Source: Lyngbya aestuarii BL J (lineage in GTDB: Bacteria; Cyanobacteriota; Cyanobacteriia; Cyanobacteriales; Microcoleaceae). Taken from it: a stretch of 61,062 bases of DNA. Where the stretch lies: contig NZ_AUZM01000037.1 of assembly GCF_000478195.2 (NCBI RefSeq), forward strand, positions 1 to 61,062, read 5' to 3'. Every line of letters begins with the position of its first letter. The first letter of the stretch is position 1. The position numbers were made by a program, and so were the translations under genes. Below the pieces are notes generated by a model. It was not told the DNA's origin and did not search any database. It saw nothing but the letters and a program-made list of their open reading frames with translations. Below, piece by piece: positions 42,330-51,466 of the stretch.

Positions 42330-43001
42330 CTAATTTCTAGCTTTAAAATCCTTAAAGCTGGTTTGAAATTCATACATCAATCGATTAACGTTATTTGTCG
42401 CTCTCGGAAAGATATCATATTCCCATTTGCGCTTGCGACTCGCTAACAGTTTAGCCGCAGAATCCGATGCACTATTAGACACGAAGTAACAGTTCCCAGC
42501 AACTCTCAACTCAGACGAAAACGCAATAAAAGCCTGAGCCAATTCAAACTTAAGTTGAGACGTATAATATTGACAATCAACCGCCATTAAAATTCGAGAA
42601 GCACGCGGTTGTCGTTGGTTGGCTCGACAGCTATCCGCCTCCATTTTATACAATACACACAGATCACAATCATACAAAACTCTCAAGCGACCATGAATTT
42701 TAACCCCCATGTGAATTTCTAAGGGCGGTTTATCCTGAAATTCTATGACCGCATGAGTGTAGGGTTTAGACGGATCATAAATTTGTCCGGCTCGTCTGCG
42801 AAACACTAACTGTTCTGGGTTACGTTTGAGAACATCTTTATAATAAACTAACGCGCCTTCATTTCGAGCCGCCTTAATAATAATACAAAAAACATAAAAA
42901 TTATACAATTCAGAAAGCTCTGTCTCTGTCTGAATTTCCGGATGAAGGGTTTGTTTTAACTGTTGGCTAATATCTTGAATTAACCGAGTATTAATTGACA
43001 T
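42330..43001 (-). CDS. Unknown protein with restriction-endonuclease-like features
   Basis: A 223-aa soluble protein. It has an N-terminal helix with conserved-looking acidic residues (TETELSELYNFYVFCIIIKA), then IEFQDKPPLEIHMGVKIHG, YDCDLCVLYKM and ILMAVDCQYYTSQLKFELAQ. The order helix-Glu, D-x-CVL, then [D/E]-x-K-like VDCQYY suggests a PD-(D/E)XK-type core in which Lys is replaced by Gln, but this is inference from the pattern alone. It overlaps the upstream 151-aa gene by 11 bases, so the two form one translational unit. Confidence 0.75.
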   Translation of the reverse strand: MSINTRLIQDISQQLKQTLHPEIQTETELSELYNFYVFCIIIKAARNEGALVYYKDVLKRNPEQLVFRRRAGQIYDPSKPYTHAVIEFQDKPPLEIHMGVKIHGRLRVLYDCDLCVLYKMEADSCRANQRQPRASRILMAVDCQYYTSQLKFELAQAFIAFSSELRVAGNCYFVSNSASDSAAKLLASRKRKWEYDIFPRATNNVNRLMYEFQTSFKDFKARN

Positions 43002-43446
43002 CTTTTTGCACCTCTTTCTCTAACTTTAACAGCAGTTTTAATAACGTTTCAGCTTCTTTTTGACGATGAGTTGCTAATTCAACTGGAAATTTAAGATCTT
43101 GAGTTTTCTTTTCAAACGAAGACGTAAACTGAATCTCCGGTTGTAGATCAGAAGTCATCACTTCTTCGCTTAAATGACGAGCAATTTCCAACTCTAAATC
43201 AACCGCATGAACCACCGCTTTTTTAATCGCATGAATTAACAGCAAAAGTTGTTCTTGCGGCGTATAATAAGTTAATTTTAAATCAGGAGATTTGCGCCCT
43301 GATACCATTTCTTCCACGGTTTTACCCGCACTAATCACCTCAAAAACTTGTTGACTAACCCAAGCAAATTGAAGTTGATTTAAAATTTCGACCAATTGAT
43401 CGTAAACGGTCAAACAGTCTTGCTCATTCATCACTGTCACCGCCAT
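42991..43446 (-). CDS. Unknown helical partner of the nuclease-like protein
   Basis: A 151-aa soluble, mainly helical protein (LVEILNQLQFAWVSQQVFEV, EQLLLLIHAIKKAVVHAVDL, EAETLLKLLLKLEKEV). No domain recognised. Its 3' end overlaps the next gene by 11 bases, typical of coupled partner proteins. The start is taken as MAVTVMNEQD; MNEQD five codons later is an alternative. Confidence 0.7.
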   Translation of the reverse strand: MAVTVMNEQDCLTVYDQLVEILNQLQFAWVSQQVFEVISAGKTVEEMVSGRKSPDLKLTYYTPQEQLLLLIHAIKKAVVHAVDLELEIARHLSEEVMTSDLQPEIQFTSSFEKKTQDLKFPVELATHRQKEAETLLKLLLKLEKEVQKDVN

Positions 43447-43663
43447 ACTCTTATTACTAATTTTTTCGAGCTATGCTTTTTTTAGAACTCTCTCTATTGT
43501 AGCGGATTTATTCTAAAAAATGATTTAAAAGTCAACAAAAATTAATCTGTCCCGACTTTAAAATAAGTTAGAGGGCGACCCGATGGACACCCCCACAAAA
43601 ATTCTCCCTATAAGCATCACATTTGGGAAAAACAATCAAATTTCACAGCCTGCTGTAATCAGA

Positions 43664-44770
43664 TTACACCGAAGCCGGAGTCGAAGCATTCGCCAGTTCC
43701 AATAGTCGTTCTTGCTGATCCGTAAAGACACAAGCATCAACCACATCATCCATCCCCCCCTCCAAAACGGGAGTTAGAGAGAAGTTCTGGCCCAAACGAT
43801 GATCTGTGACGCGGTTATCTTTATAGTTGTAAGTGCGAATTTTCTCCGAACGAGCGCCTGTCCCCACCTGAGATCGCCGCATAGAAGTCACCGCTTCTTG
43901 TTGTTCACGCAGTTTCATCTCATAGAGTTTCGCTCGCAAAATCTGCATCGCCCGTTCCCGGTTTTGAAGCTGACTGCGTTCTTCAGTACAAAAAATCCGA
44001 ATTCCCGTCGGTTTGTGAATTAGATCAACCGCCGTTTCCACCTTGTTGACATTTTGCCCTCCAGCCCCCCCGGAACGAGCGGTACTCATTTCTATATCTT
44101 TGGGATCAATTTCCACATCCACTTCATCGACTTCTGGCATCACCGCCACCGTTGCCGTTGAGGTATGAACTCGGCCTCCGGCTTCGGTCAGAGGCACCCG
44201 TTGAACCCGATGAACTCCGGCTTCAAATTTCAGCTTGCTATAGACTTGATCGCCCTTAATTTCCAAAATGGCTTCTTTAAAACCGCCCATATCCGCAGAC
44301 GACTCACTCACCATTTTCACCTGCCAGTTTTGGCCTTCAGCATAGCGAGAATACATTCGCACCAAGTCACCCGCCCAGATACTCGCTTCATCCCCGCCCG
44401 TTCCGGCTCGGATCTCTAACATGATATTTTTATCATCATTGGGATCACTCGGTAACAAGAGAACTTTCAAGTTGATTTCCAACTGTTCGAGCTGGTTTTG
44501 TAGTTCCTCAACTTCCAAAGTCGCCATCTCTTTCATTTCCGGATCTTCTCCGGCTTCTTTCTGGACTTGTCGCGCTCCAGTCAGTTCCTCCTGGGCGGTT
44601 TTCCAGAGTTGATAAGTATTGACGACTTCCTCAATTGAAGACCGTTCTTTTGCGATCCGCTGTAACTCCGTCGGGTTATTAGACACATCTGGATCAGCAA
44701 GGCGCAGAGTCAGTTCATTAAACGTCTGCTCGAAAGACCTTAATTTTTCGATTAAATAAGTCTCAGCCAT
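43664..44770 (-). CDS. prfA: Peptide chain release factor 1
   Basis: Recognises UAA and UAG stop codons and triggers peptide release. The 368-aa protein has the stop-reading P-x-T motif in [20 protein letters not shown] and the catalytic GGQ in [19 protein letters not shown] near residue 237, whose Gln is usually methylated. The length and the sequence [14 protein letters not shown] are usual for bacterial RF1. Last gene of the long minus-strand translation block, after rpmE. Confidence 0.97.
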   Translation of the reverse strand: MAETYLIEKLRSFEQTFNELTLRLADPDVSNNPTELQRIAKERSSIEEVVNTYQLWKTAQEELTGARQVQKEAGEDPEMKEMATLEVEELQNQLEQLEINLKVLLLPSDPNDDKNIMLEIRAGTGGDEASIWAGDLVRMYSRYAEGQNWQVKMVSESSADMGGFKEAILEIKGDQVYSKLKFEAGVHRVQRVPLTEAGGRVHTSTATVAVMPEVDEVDVEIDPKDIEMSTARSGGAGGQNVNKVETAVDLIHKPTGIRIFCTEERSQLQNRERAMQILRAKLYEMKLREQQEAVTSMRRSQVGTGARSEKIRTYNYKDNRVTDHRLGQNFSLTPVLEGGMDDVVDACVFTDQQERLLELANASTPASV

Positions 44771-44786
44771 TGTCTCGTTGTCCTTT

Positions 44787-44812
44787 GTCAGTTGTCAGTT
44801 GTCAGTTGTCAG
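44787..44812. repeat. GTCAGTT 7-bp tandem repeat
   Basis: Near-perfect heptamer repeats (GTCAGTT three times plus GTCAG) lie in the 242-bp gap between rpmE and prfA. Similar TCAGTTGTCAG strings recur at 44957, 53327 and 54875, all in gaps of the ribosomal block. They look like a simple intergenic repeat. Confidence 0.75.
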
Positions 44813-45012
44813 AATAGTCGATGAGCTGTGGGGTATGGGGAAGTCAGAGAATGAAAAGGCGCAATTTTAGCCTCGGTTAACTCCACTGACCACCCGCCCA
44901 ATTGATAGAGTTTCAAGTTCTACCCTCACCGATCACAGACGAAAGTATTTTGAGAGTCAGTTGTCAGTAGAGAACGCTACAGACCCCAGACGACAGACAA
45001 ACGACAACGGAG

Positions 45013-45270
45013 CTATTTTTCTTGCTGATCGCTATCGCTTTTTTCAGCTTCAGGTTGAGCTTCACTCACCATGCCATACTTCCGCAAGAAGCGCTCTACC
45101 CGACCTTCTGTATCAATAATCTTCTGAGTTCCGGTGTAATAGGGATGATTTCCCGACCACACATCAACATAAATTTTCGGCTGAGTCGAACCAACAGTCA
45201 TGACTAATTCACCGTTGCAAAAGACTTCAGCTTCTGGATACCATTCGGGATGAATATCAGATTTAGGCAT
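45013..45270 (-). CDS. rpmE: 50S ribosomal protein L31
   Basis: An 85-aa L31 (MPKSDIHPEWYPEAEVFCNG, SGNHPYYTGTQKIIDTEGRV, RFLRKYG) with an acidic tail. It keeps only one Cys (VFCNG), so it is the zinc-free form lacking the CxxC ribbon, as in many cyanobacteria. It lies in the usual rpsI-rpmE-prfA order. Confidence 0.95.
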   Translation of the reverse strand: MPKSDIHPEWYPEAEVFCNGELVMTVGSTQPKIYVDVWSGNHPYYTGTQKIIDTEGRVERFLRKYGMVSEAQPEAEKSDSDQQEK

Positions 45271-45437
45271 AGTTCAAAATAAAAAAAATGAAGATTGCTT
45301 TGATCTCTATTTTAACGATAATTTACCCTTGAAAGCGTGACTTTTTGGAGCAGGAATTGAGATCCAACTCAGAGACTTCTTAGAAGTCCCTGTTTTTCCA
45401 TCTTGGGAATTTGTCAGCGATCATGTAGGGTGTTAGT

Positions 45438-45848
45438 TTATCGTTTCGAGAATTGAGGAGCTTTACGAGCTTTGCGTAACCCATATTTTTTCCGTTCTTT
45501 CGCACGGGGGTCACGAGTTAAATAGCCCTCAATTTTCAACGGTTGGCGATTATCTGGACTCAGTTCGCACAACGCTCTGGCTACCCCAAGACGAATAGAT
45601 TCCGCTTGACCAGTTAATCCTCCCCCTTTGACATTGACAAGAATGTCATAATCATTTTCTAAGCCCAGGGTTTCTAGAGGAGCCTTAGCAGAAGAAATAT
45701 AACTGGGATTAAATTGTAAGTAAGATTCGCCTTCTCGATGATTAATCGTCAGTATTCCCGTACCCGGAACTAGACGGACTCGGGCGATGGAGGCTTTACG
45801 ACGACCCGTTCCCCAATAAACAGCGCGATCATTATCAGTTGCTTGCAT
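45438..45848 (-). CDS. rpsI: 30S ribosomal protein S9
   Basis: A 136-aa S9 with [19 protein letters not shown], the internal [20 protein letters not shown] and the basic C-terminal tail ending FSKR that reaches the P-site tRNA. Its start codon shares one base with the stop of rplM (45848), the tight coupling of the rplM-rpsI pair seen in most bacteria. Confidence 0.97.
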   Translation of the reverse strand: MQATDNDRAVYWGTGRRKASIARVRLVPGTGILTINHREGESYLQFNPSYISSAKAPLETLGLENDYDILVNVKGGGLTGQAESIRLGVARALCELSPDNRQPLKIEGYLTRDPRAKERKKYGLRKARKAPQFSKR

Positions 45849-46306
45849 TAGTTGTCTCCTTTAGGAAGTGTGTTAATGGTCATCATTTCAGGCTGTTGAG
45901 CCATGTGCGGATGATCGGGGCCTGCATAGACTTTGAGTTTTTTAAACAGTTGTCGTCCCAGGGCATTTTTGGGTAGCATTCCCTTCACCGCTTGTTCAAT
46001 AATCCGTTCGGGAATACGATTTTGCAAATGAGCAAAGTTTTCTGTTCTCATTCCCCCCGGTCTACCGGAGTGATTTCGATACAGTTTTTGGGAAGCTTTT
46101 TTGCCGGTCACTTGCACTTTTTCAGCATTAATAACAATGACAAAATCTCCGGTATCCATGTGAGGCGTAAAAATCGGCTTTCTTTTGCCCCGAATAATAC
46201 TAGCAATTTCACACGCCAGACGACCCAACCGTTGATCGGCGGCATCGACGACATACCATTTTTGCTCGAGAGAATCTTGAGTGGGAAGGTAAGTTTTTGT
46301 TGTCAT
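45848..46306 (-). CDS. rplM: 50S ribosomal protein L13
   Basis: A 152-aa early-assembly large-subunit protein. Visible are [50 protein letters not shown] and the signature region [20 protein letters not shown]. One-base overlap with rpsI downstream; truA is 106 bp upstream. Confidence 0.97.
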   Translation of the reverse strand: MTTKTYLPTQDSLEQKWYVVDAADQRLGRLACEIASIIRGKRKPIFTPHMDTGDFVIVINAEKVQVTGKKASQKLYRNHSGRPGGMRTENFAHLQNRIPERIIEQAVKGMLPKNALGRQLFKKLKVYAGPDHPHMAQQPEMMTINTLPKGDN

Positions 46307-46412
46307 TTTTCACTATCCTTGATTCTGTGAGAGAGACGGTCATTTGCTCTATCAATTCTTGATAATAGAGCCATAATCATGGGCAATGCGATCAATAATT
46401 GGGCGATCGCGA

Positions 46413-47324
46413 TCACGAAGAATGTGTTACCGAGAAAGAAGTCTGTGTTCGGTTCATCACAAACTCAGGATAGGTATCAAACCAAACTTCATGATCAAAG
46501 GGAAAGTCTTGATAGCCAACTCGCAGTAAACAAAGACCACGCGCGGGAGCCGAATATTTGACGAGATCTCGGCGTTCGTCAACCCAAATATCAGTGAAGT
46601 TTTCCAGCGATCGCGCTTGAGTCCCCACTTCGACTAATAACCCCAACAGTAGTCGCATCATCCCGTATAAAAATCCACTCGCCTGCACTTCGATTTGAAT
46701 AAACGGCCCTTGTCGTTGACAGGAAACATCCTGCACATCAACCCAAGCATGAGGACGACGGGTACCGGCCCGTTGAAAGGCGCTGAGATGATGACGTCCC
46801 AGTAAGGGGGTTAAAGCCGCTTGCATGAGCGTTTCATCCAAAGGGGCATGATAATAATGCCAACTCCAGGGACGCACAAACAAGTTAGGACGTGAGTCTG
46901 TGTACAACAGATAGCGATAACGTCTCCACACGGCGGAGAAGCGAGCGTGCCAACTCGGATCGACTTGAGCGGAGGCGCGAACCAGAATATCATGGGGCAA
47001 GCGATGATTGAGAATGGTTGCCCAGCGATAGCCAGGAATCGGCCCCGTTACTTCAAAGTGAGCGACTTGAGCGGCGGCATGAACCCCTGCATCGGTACGA
47101 CCCGCCCCATGTAAGGTCACAGGATAATCCACAACATTGGCAATTGCTGTTTCTATTTCTTCTTGGACTGTTCGTCCATTGGGTTGTCGTTGCCAACCGT
47201 TAAAGCGAGTTCCCTGATATTGAATAACCAGAGCAATCCGCTTTCGATCCATCGGCTGCGGGTCATCGCTCTCTTTGACTCCTGTTGATCTCGTCCGATT
47301 CATGCTGTTCACGTCACGGGTCAT
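46413..47324 (-). CDS. truA: tRNA pseudouridine(38-40) synthase TruA
   Basis: Isomerises uridines 38-40 in the anticodon stem-loop of tRNAs. The catalytic Asp lies in GAGRTDAGVHAAAQVAHF and other family blocks are RIALVIQYQGTRFNGWQRQ, HARFSAVWRRYRYLLYT and ASGFLYGMMRLLLGLLVEVG. The longest frame is 303 aa, but starts at internal Met 8 or Met 25 (47252, before DRKRIALV) fit the family better; no Shine-Dalgarno decides. It lies between rplQ and rplM, the usual cyanobacterial position. Confidence 0.95.
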   Translation of the reverse strand: MTRDVNSMNRTRSTGVKESDDPQPMDRKRIALVIQYQGTRFNGWQRQPNGRTVQEEIETAIANVVDYPVTLHGAGRTDAGVHAAAQVAHFEVTGPIPGYRWATILNHRLPHDILVRASAQVDPSWHARFSAVWRRYRYLLYTDSRPNLFVRPWSWHYYHAPLDETLMQAALTPLLGRHHLSAFQRAGTRRPHAWVDVQDVSCQRQGPFIQIEVQASGFLYGMMRLLLGLLVEVGTQARSLENFTDIWVDERRDLVKYSAPARGLCLLRVGYQDFPFDHEVWFDTYPEFVMNRTQTSFSVTHSS

Positions 47325-47379
47325 TGACGATTGGGTGTTTCGGGTTTGCGATCGCCACTTTTTTCTGGAAATTTCCAGG

Positions 47380-47730
47380 TTAAACTAATTCAATGATTGC
47401 CATTTCTGCATTATCACCTCGACGGCGCACGGTACGCACCACCCGAGTATATCCACCATTGCGCGTTCCATAACGCTCTCCGGCCGCTTCAAACAGCGCA
47501 TGGACAAGCTGTTTATCATAGAGATAACCCATTGCCGCCCGTCTGGCAGACAAAGAGCCATCTTTAGCCAAGGTAATCATTTTTTCGGCTGCCGCTCTTA
47601 CAGCTTTAGCTCGAGTTTTAGTGGTTGTAATTCGACCATGACGAATTAATTCGGTGGCCAGCGATCGCAAGAGGGCCTTACGCTGGTCTGCGGGTTTACC
47701 TAGTCTGGCAACACGACAACGATGACGCAT
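47380..47730 (-). CDS. rplQ: 50S ribosomal protein L17
   Basis: A 116-aa L17, the short bacterial form, with [20 protein letters not shown], the [20 protein letters not shown] block and the C-terminal [20 protein letters not shown]. It follows rpoA in the alpha operon, separated by 167 bp, a wider gap than in most bacteria. Confidence 0.97.
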   Translation of the reverse strand: MRHRCRVARLGKPADQRKALLRSLATELIRHGRITTTKTRAKAVRAAAEKMITLAKDGSLSARRAAMGYLYDKQLVHALFEAAGERYGTRNGGYTRVVRTVRRRGDNAEMAIIELV

Positions 47731-47897
47731 AACAATTTCCGATTAACAACGTGATTACTAGCAGTTTGTCAGTCTTAGAAACAGGGTGAGCCGTCTAGAT
47801 TTCTAGGCTGAATGTGCGGCTTGTCCTTCTTGAGTGATCTTCGCGGGGGAGCGAGCCACTGATCTTCCCCTGCGATTGTTTTTCCTCCATCCCCGGA

Positions 47898-48842
47898 CTA
47901 GGGTTTACCGGCTCTTTCCTGAGGTAAGGTAATTCCCAGGCGTTTTTGTAGGGCTTCAATCACCTCTTCGGCGGACTTTTGACCAAAGTTTTTGATTTCC
48001 AAAAGATCTTCTTGGGTATAATCCCGTAAGTCTGCCACTGAGTTAATTTGAGCGCGTTTGAGACAGTTATAGGCTCGCACCGAAAGTTGGAGTTCTTCGA
48101 TCGGGATTTGACTGGTGGGATCGACATCATCGGTCTGATCCGTTTTAATAGATTCAAGCGTGATATCTTTGAGCGGAACAAATAGATCGACTAAGATTGT
48201 GGCCGCTTGACTTAACGCCTCTTGGGGAGTCAAACTCCCATTCGTCGAGATCTCTAGAATCAGCCGATCTTTTTCGAGTGAACCCCCTACCCTTGCATCT
48301 TCAACGGTGTAATTGACTTTACGAACCGGCATAAACACAGCATCAATTTGTAAAAAATCGACTGCTGTAGCTTCATCTCGATTGCGATCAATCGCCCGAT
48401 ACCCTGTTCCCTTTTCGACCTGAAATTCCATCTCCAAGGTTGATCCTGGAGATAAGGTCGCGATATATTGATTTTTGTCTACGACTTCTACCTCTGAAGG
48501 TAGATCAAAGTGTCCCGCTGTTACAGTAGCCGGACCTTGAACCAATAAACGACCAATTTGCCTTTGGTTAGAATAGCTATTGAGAACAATTTCTTTCAAG
48601 TTCAGCAGAATTTCTAATACATCTTCTCTTACCCCTGGAATTGTGGCAAACTCATGATTAACTCCGGCAATCCGAACGGCTGTCACTGCCGTTCCTTCTA
48701 GGTTTGACAACAGTACCCGTCTGAGGGCGTTGCCAACTGTTGTTCCCTGCCCGCGATCTAGCGGTTCCAGGACAAATTTACCGTATTGACTCCGGTCTGT
48801 ATCAGTGTTTGACTCAATACACTCAATCTTAAATTGCGCCAC
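47898..48842 (-). CDS. rpoA: RNA polymerase alpha subunit
   Basis: A 314-aa alpha subunit. The N-terminal domain, which dimerises and nucleates assembly, shows GNALRRVLLSNLEGTAV and GVREDVLEILLNLKEIV. After a linker the C-terminal domain, which contacts UP elements and activators, contains LELSVRAYN-like ELQLSVRAYNCLKRAQI and DLLEIKNFGQKSAEEVIEAL. Full length. Between rpsK and rplQ. Confidence 0.98.
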   Translation of the reverse strand: MAQFKIECIESNTDTDRSQYGKFVLEPLDRGQGTTVGNALRRVLLSNLEGTAVTAVRIAGVNHEFATIPGVREDVLEILLNLKEIVLNSYSNQRQIGRLLVQGPATVTAGHFDLPSEVEVVDKNQYIATLSPGSTLEMEFQVEKGTGYRAIDRNRDEATAVDFLQIDAVFMPVRKVNYTVEDARVGGSLEKDRLILEISTNGSLTPQEALSQAATILVDLFVPLKDITLESIKTDQTDDVDPTSQIPIEELQLSVRAYNCLKRAQINSVADLRDYTQEDLLEIKNFGQKSAEEVIEALQKRLGITLPQERAGKP

Positions 48843-48961
48843 CGATTGACCTCCCTTCTCCTTTGAACCCCGAAGTGTATTTGATTAAAAGCGAAAAATG
48901 AAAAACTGCCGGACTGACATTTTCCATTTTCCATTTGCATCCCAGCACTGTGAGTTCCTGA

Positions 48962-49354
48962 TTAGACACGACGCCGTTTTGGAGGACGGCAACCATTGTG
49001 AGGAATGGGTGTAATATCTCGAATCAGGGTGATTTCTAGTCCCGCTCCTTGCAAAGCTCGAATCGCTGTTTCTCGACCGGCACCCGGGCCACTAACCATG
49101 ACTTCGATTTGTCGCATTCCTTGATCATTGGCTCGCCGTCCGGCACTTTCTGCGGCAGTTTGAGCGGCAAAGGGAGTTCCTTTTTTTGCCCCTTTAAAGC
49201 CAGTTGATCCCGCTGATGCCCAGGAAATGACTTCACCGTTGGGATCAGTAATCGTCACAATCGTATTATTGAACGTGGATTGAATGTAGGCCATCCCATT
49301 GGGTACGTTGCGCTTTTGCTTTTTGGTTCCTGACTTTTTTGATGGTTTTGCCAT
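48962..49354 (-). CDS. rpsK: 30S ribosomal protein S11
   Basis: A 130-aa platform protein of the small subunit, with [57 protein letters not shown] and the C-terminal [15 protein letters not shown] 119-bp gap separates it from rpoA and an 87-bp gap from rpsM. rpsD is not between them, as usual in cyanobacteria. Confidence 0.98.
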   Translation of the reverse strand: MAKPSKKSGTKKQKRNVPNGMAYIQSTFNNTIVTITDPNGEVISWASAGSTGFKGAKKGTPFAAQTAAESAGRRANDQGMRQIEVMVSGPGAGRETAIRALQGAGLEITLIRDITPIPHNGCRPPKRRRV

Positions 49355-49441
49355 AGTTACATCTCTAACGCGATCTCATTTGTTTTGATTACCCACCGAT
49401 TTGCTAGGTCAGCACACGATGGGGCAATGGTTTGTTTAACC

Positions 49442-49825
49442 TTATTTCTTCGCACTTGCCTTTTTCCGACCGGCAACGGTACGCCGCGCACCCCGACGAG
49501 TTCGCGCATTGGTTCGAGTCCGTTGACCCCGTACAGGTAGTCCCATACGATGACGCCGACCCCGATAAGTCCCAATATCCATCAGACGCTTGATGTTCAT
49601 TGCTTCCCAGCGTCTGAGATCTCCTTCAACTTGATATTGACTTTGAACCAGAGATCGTAAGGCTGCAACTTCCGCATCGCTGAGATCTTTGACTCGGGTA
49701 TCCGGATTGACACCCGTTTCTTTCAAAATTTCTTTGGACCGTGAGAGTCCAATTCCGTAAATGTAAGTCAGACCAATTTCAACACGTTTATCTCGTGGAA
49801 GGTCTACTCCGGCTATACGTGCCAC
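49442..49825 (-). CDS. rpsM: 30S ribosomal protein S13
   Basis: A 127-aa head protein of the small subunit. It begins [20 protein letters not shown], has the helix-two-turn-helix [16 protein letters not shown] and the signature [20 protein letters not shown], and ends in a lysine-rich tail contacting the P-site tRNA. First gene after a 167-bp (to its start) spacer from which the alpha-operon part of the block may be independently expressed. Confidence 0.98.
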   Translation of the reverse strand: MARIAGVDLPRDKRVEIGLTYIYGIGLSRSKEILKETGVNPDTRVKDLSDAEVAALRSLVQSQYQVEGDLRRWEAMNIKRLMDIGTYRGRRHRMGLPVRGQRTRTNARTRRGARRTVAGRKKASAKK

Positions 49826-50160
49826 GCTTATTTCTCCCTGAAATATATTCTGTAAAGTTACTCTATCGACGAATGCAGTAAAATGACTGCATTAAGTTTT
49901 GACTTCGTACCCCCACCCAACGCACACGCCTAAACATTTTGAGGTGAAGGCAGGTTTTGCTCCAACCTTCTACTCTAACGAATACGCGAGTTTTAGGTTA
50001 GTCTCGGTTGCTTTCCTGAGTGGCAATTGCGGTTGAGCTAAAATATGACCTCAACGGGGTTTGAAAGAGTAGAGTCTTAACACATCTGAGTTTGTCGGAC
50101 TTGAGTCTAGATTCGCTGTTATCCAAAAACTAATTTAGAGTTCTTGGAGTCGGTTGCTAA
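49826..50160. other. 335-bp gap between rpmJ and rpsM
   Basis: No gene or obvious RNA element. It is the largest gap in the ribosomal block and a likely place for an internal promoter of the rpsM-rpsK-rpoA-rplQ part or a translational-control leader. Short complementary segments are present but no hairpin stands out. Confidence 0.5.
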
Positions 50161-50274
50161 CTATCCTTGTCGCTGTTTGTGCTTCGGATTGGAACAGATC
50201 ACCATCACCCTGCCACGACGACGGATGACGCGACATTTTTCGCAAATTTTTCGGACTGATGCTCTTACTTTCAT
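50161..50274 (-). CDS. rpmJ: 50S ribosomal protein L36
   Basis: A 37-aa protein starting [20 protein letters not shown] and ending [10 protein letters not shown]. The zinc ligands C11, C14, C27 and H32 are all present, the zinc-binding form. It lies between infA and rpsM, its standard position. Confidence 0.96.
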   Translation of the reverse strand: MKVRASVRKICEKCRVIRRRGRVMVICSNPKHKQRQG

Positions 50275-50328
50275 GCCGGTTCTGGCAATACTACAACAAA
50301 TTTATTATTATATCATTGATTGAGAAAG

Positions 50329-50376
50329 TTGATCCAATATTAATCCCTTTTGATCATCAAAAAGGCAGTGGATCAA
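50329..50376 (-). other. Two-tier hairpin between infA and rpmJ
   Basis: TTGATCCA (50329-50336) pairs with TGGATCAA (50369-50376), and inside it CCTTTT (50346-50351) pairs with AAAAGG (50360-50365). The structure begins eight bases after the infA stop codon on the coding strand. It may stabilise the 3' end, attenuate transcription or control rpmJ. Confidence 0.6.
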
Positions 50377-50383
50377 CCTCAAC

Positions 50384-50608
50384 CTACTTCTTCTTCAGGC
50401 GATATGTAATTCTACCTTTAGTCAGATCGTAAGGAGTTAATTCCACCTTAACTCGGTCTCCCGGTAAAATCTTGATGTAGTTGCGGCGGATCTTGCCGGA
50501 AATATGAGCTAAAACATTGAACCCATTATCAAGATCCACACGAAACATAGCATTTGGAAGAGACTCTGTAACCGTTCCTTCCATTTCAATCAAATCTTGC
50601 TTAGACAA
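50384..50608 (-). CDS. infA: Translation initiation factor IF-1
   Basis: A 74-aa S1/OB-fold protein ([59 protein letters not shown]) that occupies the ribosomal A site during initiation. Full length. A 276-bp non-coding gap (50609-50884) separates it from adk and may hold a promoter. Confidence 0.98.
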   Translation of the reverse strand: MSKQDLIEMEGTVTESLPNAMFRVDLDNGFNVLAHISGKIRRNYIKILPGDRVKVELTPYDLTKGRITYRLKKK

Positions 50609-50884
50609 GCTGTTTTTTCCTCAATTCAACCGAACTGCTCCTTGAACCTATCTTTGCCGTTCCAGACAGACTAGCTCTAACCCTTGGCTGATTTGCGCTC
50701 AAGATGCAATTCTTAACATATTTTATCAAAATCTTCAAATAAACGGAGGAACTCATGTTAAGGGGAGACCGCCTGCTAGTTAGAGTCTAGCCTGAAGAAC
50801 GAAGTATCTTGTCAATGCAGAAATCAGGATTTGGTCAGACTTAAAGCTGTTGCTCTCCCACCCATTCAAGAGAACACAAAACCA

Positions 50885-51466
50885 TTAAGCAACAATTGCC
50901 TTTTTCAAGGCATCTGTCACCTGATCAAGCGGAAGATTCCCATTGACAACACTCAACTGATTGCGATCGCTATAGAACTGAATCAACGGTTCCGTTTGTT
51001 CGTGATACACTTGCAAGCGATGACGAATGGTTTCTTCACTATCATCAGCCCGACCCCGAGCTAGTAAGCGCTCAATCAAAACCTCATCCGGGACTTCCAA
51101 ATTGATCGTACTCAAACCGTTGGCATCAGCATTTTCGGAACCCTGTTCAGCCTTCTGTCGCTGCACCAGACTTTCAACAAAAGTTGCTTGAGTCACATTC
51201 CGAGGAAAACCATCAAGAATCCAACCCTTTTGAGCATCCGACTGATCAAGACGCTCCTGCACCATATTGAGAATCAACTGATCGGGAACCAAATCTCCTT
51301 GATCCATAAACCTGCGCGCTTTTTGACCTAAATCAGTCTGTTGAGCGACATGAGTTCTCAAGATATCACCCGTTGAGATATGAGGAACCGCTAACAACTC
51401 AGACAATCGTGCTGACTGCGTTCCTTTACCTGAACCTGGAGGGCCTAAAAAAATAACTTGAACCAC
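50885..51466 (-). CDS. adk: Adenylate kinase
   Basis: Interconverts ATP+AMP and 2 ADP. The 193-aa protein is the short form with a reduced lid. P-loop FLGPPGSGKGTQSARL near the N-terminus, AMP-binding HISTGDILR, and GWILDGFPRNVTQA are present, and the lid Cys zinc site of some Gram-positives is absent. It starts at GTG 51466, sharing one base with the TAG stop of secY, so translation is coupled. Confidence 0.97.
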   Translation of the reverse strand: MVQVIFLGPPGSGKGTQSARLSELLAVPHISTGDILRTHVAQQTDLGQKARRFMDQGDLVPDQLILNMVQERLDQSDAQKGWILDGFPRNVTQATFVESLVQRQKAEQGSENADANGLSTINLEVPDEVLIERLLARGRADDSEETIRHRLQVYHEQTEPLIQFYSDRNQLSVVNGNLPLDQVTDALKKAIVA

